The notes under the pieces were generated by a model. The model was not told where the DNA came from, did not search any database, and saw only the letters and a list, made by a program, of their open reading frames with translations. This document shows, one piece after another, positions 11,815 through 22,912 of a stretch of 64,000 nt of DNA. This DNA comes from Gamarada debralockiae (lineage: Eukaryota > Ascomycota > Leotiomycetes > Helotiales > Hyphodiscaceae). The position numbers were made by a program, and so were the translations under genes. How positions within the stretch are numbered: position 1 is the stretch's first letter; every line of letters begins with the position of its first letter. Location of the stretch: positions 1-64,000 of the forward strand of contig NXFV01001169.1 of the NCBI GenBank assembly GCA_002803225.1, written 5' to 3'.

Positions 11815-13688
11815 ATGGATTCCTCAGGTGTTTGGAATAGCCAGGATCTTACACTCCTATCCGCATCTCACGGAGGCTTCCAGCAGTATCTTGACATGGA
11901 GGTTCACAGTCTCAACAACTCTTTGCATTTTCATTTCCAGGACGATCAACCACAACAAGGAGTGCGATCGATGCAACAGGATAGTGGACGGATTATGGGT
12001 ACCATGACGGATGGCGACGGAGGGTTCATGGGCCAGAAAAGCGAAATTATGCAAGAACATGTGTCTTCGGTGGCCATGGCCTCGAACGACTTACAAATAC
12101 CAAGCACCCCAATTCGCTGTGGGCATTCTCCTAACGAGATTCTTATTGGCCCAGAAGGTCAAATACAACATGTGCGACAGTTAAAGCATCAGCAACAACA
12201 GCTTCAACTCCGGGAGCAACAACGCAACTACTACACGCAAAGTAGCTTAACAACCTCGACTCCAAATAGTATAGAGCTGCATAGACCTTCTCAATTCTAC
12301 TCGCAATCAGATCCACGCCAACAAGCTCTGCACGAGAGGTTTCAGATGAGAGTGAAGGAACAGAAGGCATGTATCAAAGTTACATGAGGATGTGATCCTT
12401 GACTGACTCGAGGAATTAGATGTCGTTCACCCCGCTAGCTCCCCCCGATGTCATTCCTCAAGAGGTTCACTTCAATATCTCAGACTACGCCGTACCCAGT
12501 GCATATTTCTGTCCCCTACCTTCTCCAGCTCCACATCGACAGAACGAACATTCACCCATATACGATGAACATTATTCGGCTAATTCGACGGACTCACCAA
12601 TTAACATGAATTTTAAGCCGCATTATGCGCCGACAAGCTCTACCACACTCTCTCACAAATCCTCCAAGAAGCCTCTGCTAAAGGCACGAGGTGCTCGTGG
12701 TGCACGACAATCGCTTATTTTCAAATCACAAAGGCCGAAAAGTGGATCCAGCGCAACAATTCCAGCTCAGCCTTTGCTCGAGATCATGGAGCCCTCCAAC
12801 GCTCAGAATACTCAGTCCGAACCAACTAGCTCTTTGCACTCTGCGGATAATACCGACGTTTCGGAAAACGATTCGATATCCCCAGTGCATCTTTCAGATA
12901 TGGCACCATCGCCCAAGACACCGCCCTATCTGCTTGCACGGAAAGAAAGAGACAACGATCAACGAATTCCTCCGAGATCCCCAGCCGTCCAAGTTTCGCT
13001 GATAACAATCACAAAATCGCCGGGGCTTAATGAACAAAGCATCGCCATAAGCCCTGATGTGGATATTGATGACAAGGCCATGGAATTCACACTACCAGAA
13101 GGCGCCGACCCAAACCGTCACATTGGTATTCAATCTAATGGTCAGGCAACCCCCACACTAAGCTCGGCAGCCGCCAAGAACTCTGGATTTCAATCTTTGC
13201 CCTCAATAACATTCGCTAGAACGAGGATAGCACCAAGTTTAAAACCTTTACTTCCAGGAGGCAGCACTGTCTCCGAGGATACGGCCTCCCTCATTTTAGC
13301 ATCCAAATCGAACTACCAGAACATCCTCGAGGGTACACGTTTTCATGGCGTTTCATATCCGACAGAACTGTCCACAAATCTGACATCGAAACGATCATCC
13401 CACAAGATTGCTGAGCAGGGCCGACGGAATCGAATCAATTCAGCGCTGCAAGAAATTGCAAGGCTACTACCGCAAGGATTCAATAAGGATAGTGGTAATG
13501 AAAGGAGTGGATGGGGCCATACAGGAGAGAATGGCGAGAATGGAGGTGGAAAGGGAGGGCAGAGTGCCAATAGCAAGGCAAGTACAGTCGAGCTGGCTAT
13601 CGAGTACATCAAGCAGCTGAAGAGAGAGATCGAGGATACCAACAAGCGGGCCGAAAAAGCCGAAAAGGAGCTGAACACGACGACATAG
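11815..13688 (+). CDS. nuc-1: NUC-1/PHO4-type bHLH transcription factor (phosphate response)
   Basis: Two exons, 11815-12370 and 12439-13688, give 601 residues. The 68-nt intron has donor GTATCA, a CTGAC branch site and acceptor CTAG, and keeps phase 1. The start ATG 11815 has a good context (CAACAATGG); the region upstream reads as 5' UTR. The long N-terminal half is Gln/Ser/Pro-rich and disordered. A basic helix-loop-helix lies at the C-terminus (about residues 506-590): basic region SHKIAEQGRRNRIN carries the His, Glu and Arg residues that contact CACGTG in this family, then helix 1, a Gly/Asn-rich loop, and helix 2 (ASTVELAIEYIKQLK), ending in a coiled coil. In Neurospora NUC-1 and yeast Pho4 this factor turns on phosphatases and phosphate transporters when phosphate is scarce. 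Orthology is inferred from the bHLH and the domain layout. Confidence 0.85.
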
Positions 13689-13869
13689 GCTAGTTTCTTG
13701 ACATTTCAGGTATAAGTATGAGATGCGAATTTAACAGAAGTTTATCGCTTCATTGGAACTGTTTGAGGGGTTTAGATAGATACAAAACGGAGGATCTTCA
13801 TCCTAACGGACTGCGAAATGATGGCGGCATAATCTCGCCGGGAATGCCAAACGAAATTCCTATATCAGA

Positions 13870-14038
13870 CCGCCATGCTTCAGCCTCGCATCAAGCATCG
13901 AAGATCGCAACTAGCCACCAGGATACTGGCCACGTCGACGCAGATTCGAAGGACAGCAATGGTCGGACGCCGCTGTCGTGGGGCACAGAATGGGCACGAT
14001 GCCACGGTGAACTTCTGCCCGAAGAGGCGCTGAGTTGA
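13870..14038 (+). pseudogene. Ankyrin-repeat remnant
   Basis: A short frame reads DTGHVDADSKDSNGRTPLSW followed by decayed sequence and a stop at 14036. This matches the unit layout of the ankyrin repeats of the NLR-like gene at 36.6-40.8 kb (DTGKVDVDSK...GRTPLS). No other repeats surround it. It appears to be a fragment of a related NACHT-ankyrin gene, lying just past the end of the bHLH gene, partly in its probable 3' flank. Confidence 0.45.
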
Positions 14039-14485
14039 AGTCTGAGGATGATTAGGTCAGACACCATTGTGGTGGGAACAAAGAATAGTTATGAGATTGT
14101 AATAAAGCTTCTCACTACTATTACCTAAACTCTTAATGATATTCGTCCCATATCTTATATCCCTCTAATACCTTTTGATGGTATTTAAAATCAGCATATC
14201 GGCAGCTGTCCATTCTGACACTCGATGAGGGTGTCACATCACTGCACTTCTGTGGATACAGGTCCTTCTGCCGCTCGAGGGAAGGATTGTGAATTCCTGA
14301 AAATCCTTTCGGAGAAGGAGAACATGCTCCTCTAGTTCTTGTCTTAAAGTACAGCACGCACCACTCAACTCTCTTTTGTTCATAAGGGTATCTTCCGGAG
14401 TTTGTCATTTCAGTTTTCCAGCAGCAATCCTTCCGTACACTTATGGTGGAGGCGCCACCCTCAGAGACAAAACACAGCAGAAAGC

Positions 14486-15079
14486 ATGCCCAGCATGCCC
14501 AGCATGAAGAGACTTCCTGCCCGTACTGGTCCAACAATGCAACCAAACAATCTGTACATCATGGCTGATCAGCTCACCGGTCCCCACCCCGAGATGCACA
14601 ATCCTGGTTCTGCAAGGTACTGCAAGCTGAAAATCTCACTTCAACGGGTCCTCGATGCGTCGAAGCTGGGGAGGCTTCCTTTCTGGTAGTGAGAAATCTC
14701 GTAGAGATACCTCAGTTGCTCCACTTTGCCTGAGTCTACTTTTCAACATTTCAGCTTCCAAAGAGCCAGTTCGCCAAGGTTGGGGAGAACTACCCTCGTC
14801 AGGAATGGGACCCGGAGGCTCAAGTGGCGGCTTGTGGGTATGTCGGATACTACATCAACAATGGCCAGAATCAGGACACTGACCCAGAGCAATCTTATGC
14901 CAAGGTCTGTTTCTTGAACTCTGGAGTATGCTTTGGGCTTGGCGCTTGCGTGGATTTGCCTCAACGTTCAGCCAGCGAAGATGTTCGATCGAGGACCCGC
15001 GGGGCATGAGTGGAATAACTATTTTGGTGGGGAGCATGTGGTTTTCGACGATACTGGAGAAGGGAGAAAGAGGATTTGA
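14486..15079 (+). CDS. Small unidentified spliced gene
   Basis: No family recognised. Two introns are well supported. Intron 14686-14754 has GTAGTG...TTTCAG (69 nt), and intron 14905-14971 has GTCTGT...TTCAG (67 nt). Across both junctions one frame stays open and looks like real protein, ending GEHVVFDDTGEGRKRI at stop 15079. The middle exon contains QEWDPEAQVAACGYVGYYIN. The 5' end is uncertain. An ATG at 14486 (MPSMPSMKRLP) opens in another frame, so a further short intron (perhaps 14526-14569, with a weak donor) or a different start is needed to join it. The protein would be about 150-180 residues, hydrophilic, with a few Cys. It may be cytosolic; no clear signal peptide was seen. Confidence 0.5.
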
Positions 15080-16480
15080 ATGACAGGCGAAGAAGCCACG
15101 ACGTCGATCCTCGACAAAAGAAGAACGGACGGAACGAATTGACCACCGAGAAGGAGAACATCTGCCTACCATCCGTGCAACTCTTTATAGACGTCACATC
15201 CAAACCAATTTTTAAAGTAATGAAGGCGCGAAATTGCGCTTGACTAACTAGAGCTCTGACTTGACGTCTGCTGGCTCCCAGAGAAGATCACACCACAGAG
15301 CGCTCGTGACATGAATGGCAAGCCCACTTTACAAATAGTAGAGTTCAACTTCAGGAGTCAAGGGTCTCGCTATGGACGTCGAGGCAGGATATCTCCAGCT
15401 GCTATACAAACCTCAATCGCTTCTGTTGCTACCTTTGCATCCTCTGGTGTCAATGGCGCAGTTACTGCCTCTCTTAGCTGTGGCTATGTTCTAGTTGGTT
15501 TCATGCTTCCCTCTGACTCTCAACTGCTGGTACTTTTGTCGACTGAGACATTGGCTACAGGCTAATGTTCCCGTTGGAGGACTTCGGCAAGGTTTTCAAC
15601 TTCGATCCAACTTTTCTTCAAGTTAAAATCACGGTTCGCGACGCTTTCAGAAGGCATTTTCTGATTTGCTTCAAAATACTATTTGGGTATATACTCTCGT
15701 CCTCAATGAAGGTGAACCCGACGGCAACTCGGAATGCACACACATGGGCCTTCTGCGAAGCTGGACGCTTCAAGGCAACCGATGTGAGGTCTAACTCATT
15801 TCCGACCTCGGTATTGAGGTTCCTTCATGCAACGTCCAGTATGTGTAGGCTATGAAGCATTGAGGGGAAGGATTTGGATCGGCAGGCTCAGATTGTGGCA
15901 GCCAGAGTTCGTCAAAGAAGGCCGCCAGCGCTGTCCAGCAAAGCGGAATGATGAAGGAGGGAGGTTTGGGCAACTCAGGAATAGTTGGCACAGGGTCGGG
16001 CGGCTTCCATAATCAAGAATCCAGTCTTCGCTATTCAAGTGTTGTCGTTTAATGATGGCTATGATTCTAGTTGCGAAAATGAATCTTCCTCACCTGCCGT
16101 CCCTTTGACTGTATCAAGGATTGCTGTTAACCTTGGAATTTCCTGCTGAAAAAAGCACCCTGTCAAAATACATTGCCTCATCCCGTCAACAATGTTCGCT
16201 GTCGCTGTCGAACAAGACAACAGAGCAATCAACATCATCATCGTCATCCTTCTCCCACAGCAGTCTCATAAGAATCCTGTCCGCCTAGACCGTCAGACGA
16301 CAAGAATACCAAGAGATTGACAGCATTGGAAAAGTGCAGATAAGCAGAAACGAGGTGCGGTAAGCTCTTCTAGAAGTGGGTGCTGGGTATAAGCTTTCAT
16401 TTGATGGTATCAATCGCCCAGGCATCGGTCTATCGTGCCCGCAAGCACTGCATGTCCGCTTTTACTCACATGGAAGTATC
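15080..16480. other. Intergenic DNA with no supported gene
   Basis: About 1.4 kb. Several frames of 60-96 codons exist on both strands without motifs. One minus-strand frame starting at 16247 begins with a plausible signal peptide followed by Cys-containing sequence and a possible donor (GTGAGG at about 16093). It could be the first exon of a small secreted protein, but no convincing following exon was found, so it is not called as a gene. Confidence 0.4.
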
Positions 16481-18055
16481 TCATGACTTCTGTTCATCCC
16501 CTCTGAAGTGCCCGGCAATCAGAAACGCCATCTCAAGAGCCTGCTTCTCGTTGAGTCTTGGGTCACAGAAGCTAGTGTAGTTGAGCGAAAGGTCATCCTC
16601 GTCAAGACCCTCACTGCCTCCGGTGCATTCGGTCACAGCATCTCCAGTCAATTCGAGGTGTACGCCACCAAGATAGCTTCCTTCTTCTTTGTGGATTGTC
16701 AAGGTCTCTTGAAGCTCGGAGAAGATATCAGTAAATTGTCTTGTCTTGATTCCAGTCGAAGTAGATTTGGTATTGCCATGCATGGGGTCGCATTGCCAGA
16801 CAACGCTCCGAGCATATTCGCTGCCTTCAACGGTCTTAATATGTGCAGGAAGGAGGCCTCGGACTTTGGAAGCGCCGTATCGTGTGATGAGAGTGATCTT
16901 GCCAACTTCAACAGATGGATTGAGTGTACGCAAAAGAGCGAGGAGGTCAGATGAAGAGGTCGTTGGCCCAATCTTGACGCCAATGGGGTTCTCGATTCCT
17001 CGGAAGTATTCGATGTGGGCTCCATCAATTTGTCGAGTTCGGTCCCCTACCCAGAGGAAGTGTGCAGAGGTGTTGTAATACGCCTTTCCGTCGTCCACTG
17101 AGCCACCAGTAGGTTCGACATTTGCATTACGTGCTACTCGTGATTCGGAGGTGGCACTTGTTGGTTTCTTCAGCCGTCGTGTAAGACTTTGTTCATATTC
17201 GAGGAGAAGACCCTCGTGGCTGGTGAACAGGTCCACAGTCTGCAGTTGGCCGGCGGTATCAGCACCAACGGTGTGCATGAAGCGGAGGGACTCGGTGATT
17301 GAAGCGACGATGGATGAGTACTTGGTTTGTAGAGCAGGATCTCGAACATGACCGAGACCCCAGTCAAGAGGGCGATGCAGGTCTGCAATGCCGGAGGAGA
17401 TTGATGCACGAATGAAGTTTAATGTGCTTGCGGAATGGAAGTAGGCACTGGTTGTTGTCAGCAAGGGAAGTCACAATTTGAAGAGGTGGCAGATGGCTTA
17501 CCTAACGAGTCGACCCGGATCCAAAGCTCTGTCCTCGACATCATAGCCATTCAAGATATCGCCTCTAAAGGATGGAGTCTCCTTGCCATTGACCATTTCT
17601 GTGGGACTTGATCGAGGTTTGGCATACTGACCGGCCATTCTGGCGATTCTAACAACTGGTTTGTTGGAACCCCAAATGAGTACCAAACTCATCTGAAGGA
17701 GCAATTTGATCTTTGATTCGATTGCATTCTCCTCGCAGTAGTCAAACAGCTCTGCACAGTCACCACCTTGGAGAAGGAATGCCTTGCCAAGGGCCACGTC
17801 TCGCAAACTCGCCTTCAGCTTGACAATCTCTGTAGGAGTGACAATAGGAGGAAGGCATTGAAGCTTTGCTAGAGATTTCTCAACGGCCTTGCGGTCAGGG
17901 TAGACTGCATCTTGCTTGATTGGTTTGGTGGTCCAGGAGCTTGGAGTCCAAGCTTGAAGCTGTTTGTGGGGTTGAGTCAGAGCGGGAGCAGAAGAGGCGT
18001 TTGTCTTGAGGCCAGTAGCTGTTTTACCAGCGCTACTCGATGAAGGAGTTGCCAT
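16481..18055 (-). CDS. 3-deoxy-7-phosphoheptulonate (DAHP) synthase, class II (plant type)
   Basis: Catalyses the first step of the shikimate pathway, condensing phosphoenolpyruvate with erythrose 4-phosphate. Exons 18055-17502 and 17447-16481 give 506 residues. The 54-nt intron (GTAAGC...ACCAG) keeps phase 2. Signature segments appear in order: LLQGGDCAELFDYC (substrate/metal region with Cys, about 95-110), RIARMAGQYAKPRS (about 138-150), NGYDVE, FLWVGDRTRQ, ENPIGVKIGP, WQCDPMHGNT and LELTGDAVTECTGG. These carry the Arg, His, Glu and Cys residues that bind phosphoenolpyruvate and the metal in class II enzymes. The length is normal for the fungal form (about 450-510). The Ser/Ala-rich N-terminus lacks an obvious targeting peptide. 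It is transcribed divergently from the HYPK-like gene with 278 bases between the starts. Confidence 0.93.
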
Positions 18056-18333
18056 AGTAGTTTGTGGAGATAAAGAGTGCAGAATGTAAGAGCAAACGTG
18101 TTAATTGACTTGTGCTGTCTTTCGATTTTGAGGAATTCAGTTTTAGGGTTTTTCTGAGACAGGCAATGGTCGCCCGCTGTTCCTCTTCCGGTCATCGCGG
18201 CACAATGCGGCCGCCATCCCGCTTTGAGAGCTTTGACAATCAGAGTTACTACTTACAACATTAACTCAATCATTTGAAGTCTTGGAACGCCTAATCATAT
18301 ATCTCTTTGTCACTGGAATCCACCCGTCTCGAT
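18056..18333. promoter_or_regulatory. Divergent promoter between DAHP synthase and HYPK-like gene
   Basis: The two start codons face away from each other with only 278 bases between them, so both core promoters and 5' UTRs must lie here. No specific factor-binding site was recognised. Confidence 0.6.
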
Positions 18334-18999
18334 ATGGCAGACCCACAGCCTGCTACAGTCGTCGAAGGAGCGACTACTGGCGATGTCGACGACGAAATCC
18401 CAGTCACTGCAAAATCTGCAGAAGACCGCAAAGCAGCAGCAGCCCTGAGCTCCCTCGATGCTCCTCGAGACGATGAATCGAAGCCAGCGAAAGATGTCGA
18501 TCAAGAAGCTGTCCGGAAGGCCATGGATAGGCTAGCTGGGACAGGGGCTAGCAATGGAAGTCTTGTGAAGAAGGACGATGAGAAGAAGGCAGTCAAAAAG
18601 ATTGTCAAGGTGGACCCAGCTGATGTTACTCTGTTGGTATGTCTTTGGGAACTATCTACTTACTCTGATGTACAAGGGAAGCATCACATATGTTCTCCTT
18701 TCCGCCGGCTGGAATGACAGAGTGTCTCCTAGCCGTCGTGCTCCATCTACCCCCTTAGCCCGCATTAAGTGTAGCCATGCTCAATTGCTGTTGGAGCTGC
18801 AGCAAAGTTGACATGCTTACCACCTCTTTTCGCCCAACACACGCATAGGGCAAGCATCGGTTAAATAGCATGCTGACATAAATCGTCCCTCCAGGTCGAA
18901 GAGCTCGATCTCACCAAGCCAAAAGCAACCGAACTTCTGAAAGCACACGATGGGAATGCAGAGCAGGCTTTGAGGGCTTTCATCACACCTGTGGTATAG
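18334..18999 (+). CDS. HYPK-like UBA-domain protein (NatA-associated chaperone)
   Basis: Exons 18334-18636 and 18895-18999 give 135 residues. The intron is 258 nt, long for this window, with donor GTATGT, a TGCTGAC branch site and acceptor TCCAG; phase 0 is kept. The N-terminal half is acidic and disordered. A helix with a lysine cluster (about 75-95) follows, and a C-terminal UBA-like three-helix domain (about 96-135: ADVTLLVEELDLTKPKATEL, then HDGNAEQALRAFI). This is the arrangement of huntingtin-interacting protein K. In fungi and animals HYPK binds the ribosome-associated NatA N-terminal acetyltransferase and modulates it. The match rests on the UBA motif and the length; a NAC-alpha-type UBA protein is the alternative. 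Confidence 0.8.
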
Positions 19000-20432
19000 A
19001 CGGGCTTGAAATGGCACGGTTTGGGACAGTGGGTACGGATGGGGCTCATCTGCATGGGTCAAAAGCATGGCGCTTGGAGTTTGGGAATTACAAGAGGGGC
19101 GGTCATGCTTTGTCAATGGGGGAGAGGCCGAGTGTAGGTCCTGCGGGTTGCAATCTCCAGTGAAAGAAAACCTTGCACAACTATACTGTCCGTTCGATAC
19201 CACTTTCCGTGATTTCTTTGCGATACCCGATTTCTCCAGCAAATGCAAAGCATGCTTCTCGTTCAACAAAGGAAGCCATTGAGCCGGAATCTCGGTTACC
19301 TTGGAAGTTCGAAGCACGACATTATATTATGTAGTACGTACAGGGATCCGTCATTCAATCTCAAGAACCAATCGCAACTCCCAAGCATCTTTTTTCAACC
19401 TGTCATCTGCAGCCAGTTGCCAAGGCTCGCCAATCTGCGTTGAAGATTAGGTATCCCACCTACCAGCTGTGGTATATTCGTGTAGCCTCGGTCGCCATTT
19501 GGGTAGAAAACTGGAGAAGTCGAAGTCTCCAAGGAGAGCGATCCTGTCTCCTGTAGCAGGCCAGCATCAGGCGGCAGTTCAGGCACTAGTCGAAGTGAGC
19601 TGTAAAGCACTGGGTCTAGCTTACACACTGAGGTAATCGTAGGACACAATCAGGTAGATTGCAAGCTATCAGCCATTGAGTTCCCGGTAAGGAGTTACAG
19701 AGACCGATCGCTGGAGAGCCATCTCCAGCGGTGAGGAAAAGATTATATACAGTGAACATGGACCGTGCGAGTCCCGTGACATAACACTAACCCCACGTGA
19801 CCGTTCCTCACGTGAGCACACGTGCTCCTTTCAGTAGCCTATGCAGATGCGTGACTTGCGACGTGCATATTCCTCTCCGGGGATTCTCAATGAACTTGAT
19901 CAGCTGCCTCATACATAATTCTCATGTAGCACTGGGTGGTCTGAGTTAGAGTTCTACGGAATGCTGTGTATTTCATCTAACGCCCTGTGGCGTTGGCTGA
20001 CTGCTCATGACCTTCCCCCTGCCGTCTGCCACCTCAGCCTTGTTAGTATTTGACCAATAGACTGGCTATCAGCTGCGGAATTCGAAAAATCGTATGACTT
20101 ATGGTATGCCAACTATTAATAGTGGTGAGCGTGTCCTATCAAGCCATTTTGGGAACTCTTCTCTCACTTTCGCCGGGCGCTGCTCTTTTGTTTCGTAAGC
20201 CACGGGAGGGAAACGATTCGCAGCCAGCAAGCCTCCATTTTGGACACTTCATATGCCTTTCAGATCAGCGATCCTGTCTTCGATACCAGAAAATGTCGTT
20301 GAGACACCGCGATACCCCACCGCTGGTGTCTTTTGAGATCGCGCTGGATTTGTTCCACAATATTGTATATCCTAGAAAATCTTGCCACCAAACTTGATAT
20401 TTTTAGCCACGGATCAAGTCAATCAGTGAATT
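19000..20432. other. Intergenic DNA with a CACGTG cluster
   Basis: No gene supported over 1.4 kb. The notable content is three CACGTG boxes within 31 bases (separate entry). A frame at 20101-20397 has some hydrophobic residues but no start context or family match. Confidence 0.5.
19794..19824. promoter_or_regulatory. Cluster of three CACGTG E-boxes
   Basis: CACGTG occurs at 19794-19799, 19809-19814 and 19819-19824. CACGTG is the palindromic core bound by bHLH factors such as Pho4/NUC-1 and by Cbf1-type factors. The cluster is about 610 bases upstream of the gene at 20433. Which gene it serves, if any, is not shown by the sequence. Confidence 0.45.
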
Positions 20433-22252
20433 ATGGCGCATACACCAGAAGAGGATTATGATCTGGAGGAGGAGATTGATCGTCTAGCGGTTATGCTCAG
20501 TAACACAGAAGTCAAAGCTATGGACTGGCCGGACACTATTGCCTGTGCGCCGAGAGCAATTGGAATTATCGGCGAGTGCCTTCTCTTAAGCTCACATGAA
20601 CGAGCTGCTCTAGTCCAACTTTCGGACAACCGATTGAGGTAGGACTCGAGTACAACCGCGGGACTTCAAGATACTTATTCTAACCACAAGCAGAGCGACA
20701 TCATTGCCCGCAAACCTCAGACAGTGTGCCAGAACTGGCAAAGACACGTTTGACGAAGCTCAATCTAGAATGAGAAACATATCTGCCCAAGCGTTGATGG
20801 CCTCGAAGGATGGATCTGGTGTCGTGAGTCGTCGTCTCCAGATCCTAAGCTCTCACGTTTGCTGAGAGCGATTGCGTCACTCCTAGGTTGACCGCATCAT
20901 GAAATTCGCTTGTAAGACACAGACGCCTGTGGTTGCCAAAGAACTCGAGAGGCAGAAGAACAATCTGAAGAATGTTGCCGCCAAATGCACGAAAGATGCA
21001 GAGGAGCTCCAATTGGCGTTCAGCAATGGAAGGATGAGACAACGATACTTCTTCAAGCCTTGGAAATTACCGAGGGTATTGCTCCTTCTCTAGTATTCCC
21101 ATACTTCCTGGTGGAAGCCGATAAGGGCTAACAAACATTTCATTAGACCGAACTGTCCAAAAAGCGGACAAGACAGCCACTGAGCTTATCAACACTGAAA
21201 ACTTCCTGGAAAACCTGAAGAAAGACTTGGGCTTCAAGGGAATGAATCTAGAAGAGATTCAAGAACGTTTGGCCGAGCGAACGAAAGCGGGTGACGGTAG
21301 TATTGCCATTGGGACTCCTTTGAGTAAGTCGTAATCCAGTACTCAACAAAGATAACGGCTGACTGCATGAAAGTTGCTGCTGGTCTCATCCTTCAGCTCT
21401 TAGGGGCCTCTATGGCAGCGCCATTGATCCTCGGATCATGTTTGGCAATCTGGGGAGGGCAAGCACTAGTTGGCTATACCCAAATGAAACGGGATTTCCA
21501 GGTCCGGGAAATTCAAGTCAAGACCTTGGAAGCTGAGAACTTGAATCAAAAGCTTCAGAAACTTGGTTCCGCTTCTTGCACTATTGTAAGTACTGCCTTG
21601 ACTCATGCGAGCTGCGGGCTCATCAAATGTTGCAGGAAGACATTCGAAAAGTGCTTGGCCAGGCAATTAAGCAGCTGCTGGATTTACAGTATCAAGTGTC
21701 GACGCTACTAAACTTCTTCAAGGCAGTTTTTAGGCAGGTTGATTCCATAGACTCACAGATGACTCATGATCTTTTAGATCAAGTCAATGAGGAGGGCTTC
21801 AGAGAGGATGAGGATATTAAAAAAGCAAGCTGCGGACTTTCCCTTAATGAAGAAGGAATCACACTAACGTGTTCCAAACTAGGTTCTCATTGAGAATGCT
21901 CTAACGCTGAAGATTTCCTTCACATTTATTGGTCGATTGGCAAGCCTGTATTCTGAAATATCTGGGAAATATCTCCAGCCGGGCATGCATAAAGTTCAAA
22001 TGATTGGGCTGTCTGACGATTCCCGAACACAGGCCCAAATTGATGGCAAGAGAGAAGAGCTTGAGAACTTCAAGCGCGAGTCTGAGGATGGGGTCCGTCA
22101 GATGACGCTGGAGGTAATATGAAAACCAGAATAATGATTATTAGGTGCTAACATGCTCATAGAAACAGGATCAACTCAATAACGACATGGGAAGACTTAT
22201 CAAGGAAGGAATACTATCAATGAGGTCTGTTATTGCCCAAAGCAGTGATTAA
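20433..22252 (+). CDS. Long helical protein with central hydrophobic hairpin (alpha-pore-forming-toxin-like), frameshifted
   Basis: Eight predicted exons: 20433-20638, 20694-20823, 20887-21075, 21147-21323, 21374-21585, 21636-21824, 21883-22113 and 22163-22252, about 474 residues. Long amphipathic, coiled-coil-like helices flank one strongly hydrophobic Ala/Leu/Gly stretch in exon 5 (about 21375-21480). That plan, helical bundle plus single hydrophobic hairpin, resembles ClyA/Hbl or xenorhabdolysin A-type alpha-helical pore formers, of which fungal homologues are known. There is no signal peptide. Two oddities are seen. The sixth intron (21825-21882) starts with GC instead of GT. The summed exons are one base short of a multiple of three: exon 3 changes to a more helical frame near 21010-21030, which suggests a one-base deletion. 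The role is inferred from shape only; it could be a membrane-remodelling or other helical protein. Confidence 0.55.
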
Positions 22253-22719
22253 TTGGGCAGATGCTCTTACTGCCATTTCCTTTCCCTCAGGCACTATCTA
22301 CGTCGCTATCAATTGGATTTATTCCTACTCACGTTATTGATCTCTGCTCCCTTATGATCATAAGTGGCTAATCGAGTATGTTCGTACCCTCACGAGCCAC
22401 AATTCCTGTGAAAATCAGCTCCAAGTGACAGAAATTTGCCACACGATCCTGCCATGTTTTTGCTATTTAACTCGAAATTAATTTGCTCTCCTTCTAATCC
22501 AAGTTTACCTGCCAGCCCTTCGAGCCAAATTTCTTCTTCCCCTTTCCAGATTAGTTTTATAACACACATTAAACATTTGCCTTAATCCTCTTAGCTCTCC
22601 CAGGATGGAATATCCATTTTAACCCCATCCATGGCGTGTTAATGGGACTCTCGCCTGCCTTGTGGTCAGCATCGGCCTACCAGAGCTTTCTAAACCTCAA
22701 GTTCCGGTCCAACCTTCCG
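22253..22719. other. Intergenic DNA
   Basis: About 470 bases with no gene or repeat recognised. The sequence is CT-rich near 22490-22620. Confidence 0.5.
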
Positions 22720-22880
22720 TAGCCTGAGTGAGACTCACCGGTAAAAATAAACACATCATAAAGCCATCCACCAAATAAATATCCAAAGAACGGCGCCACC
22801 ATAGGGACCCAGAAGTAATAATTACCAGCCGACCATATATGATGGCCGTACCCGAGGAAGTAGGACATTAATCGAGGACC
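22720..22880 (-). pseudogene. Aquaglyceroporin (MIP family) relic, last transmembrane region
   Basis: On the minus strand the frame reads RLMSYFLGYG, then WSAGNYYFWVPMVAPF, then FGGWLYDVFIFTG. This is the typical end of fungal aquaglyceroporins: the stretch after the second NPA box and the sixth membrane helix. Nothing belonging to the first five helices or the NPA boxes can be read upstream (above 22880), where repeat-like sequence begins. It is therefore a truncated relic. The family match is confident from the conserved words. Confidence 0.75.
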
Positions 22881-22912
22881 TTTTCAATGCTGCATTGCAA
22901 CATAAAACACCG

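Noticed and set aside
16059..16247. Small secreted (CFEM-like) protein on the minus strand
   Set aside because: The signal peptide is plausible, but the Cys pattern is incomplete and no following exon could be supported.
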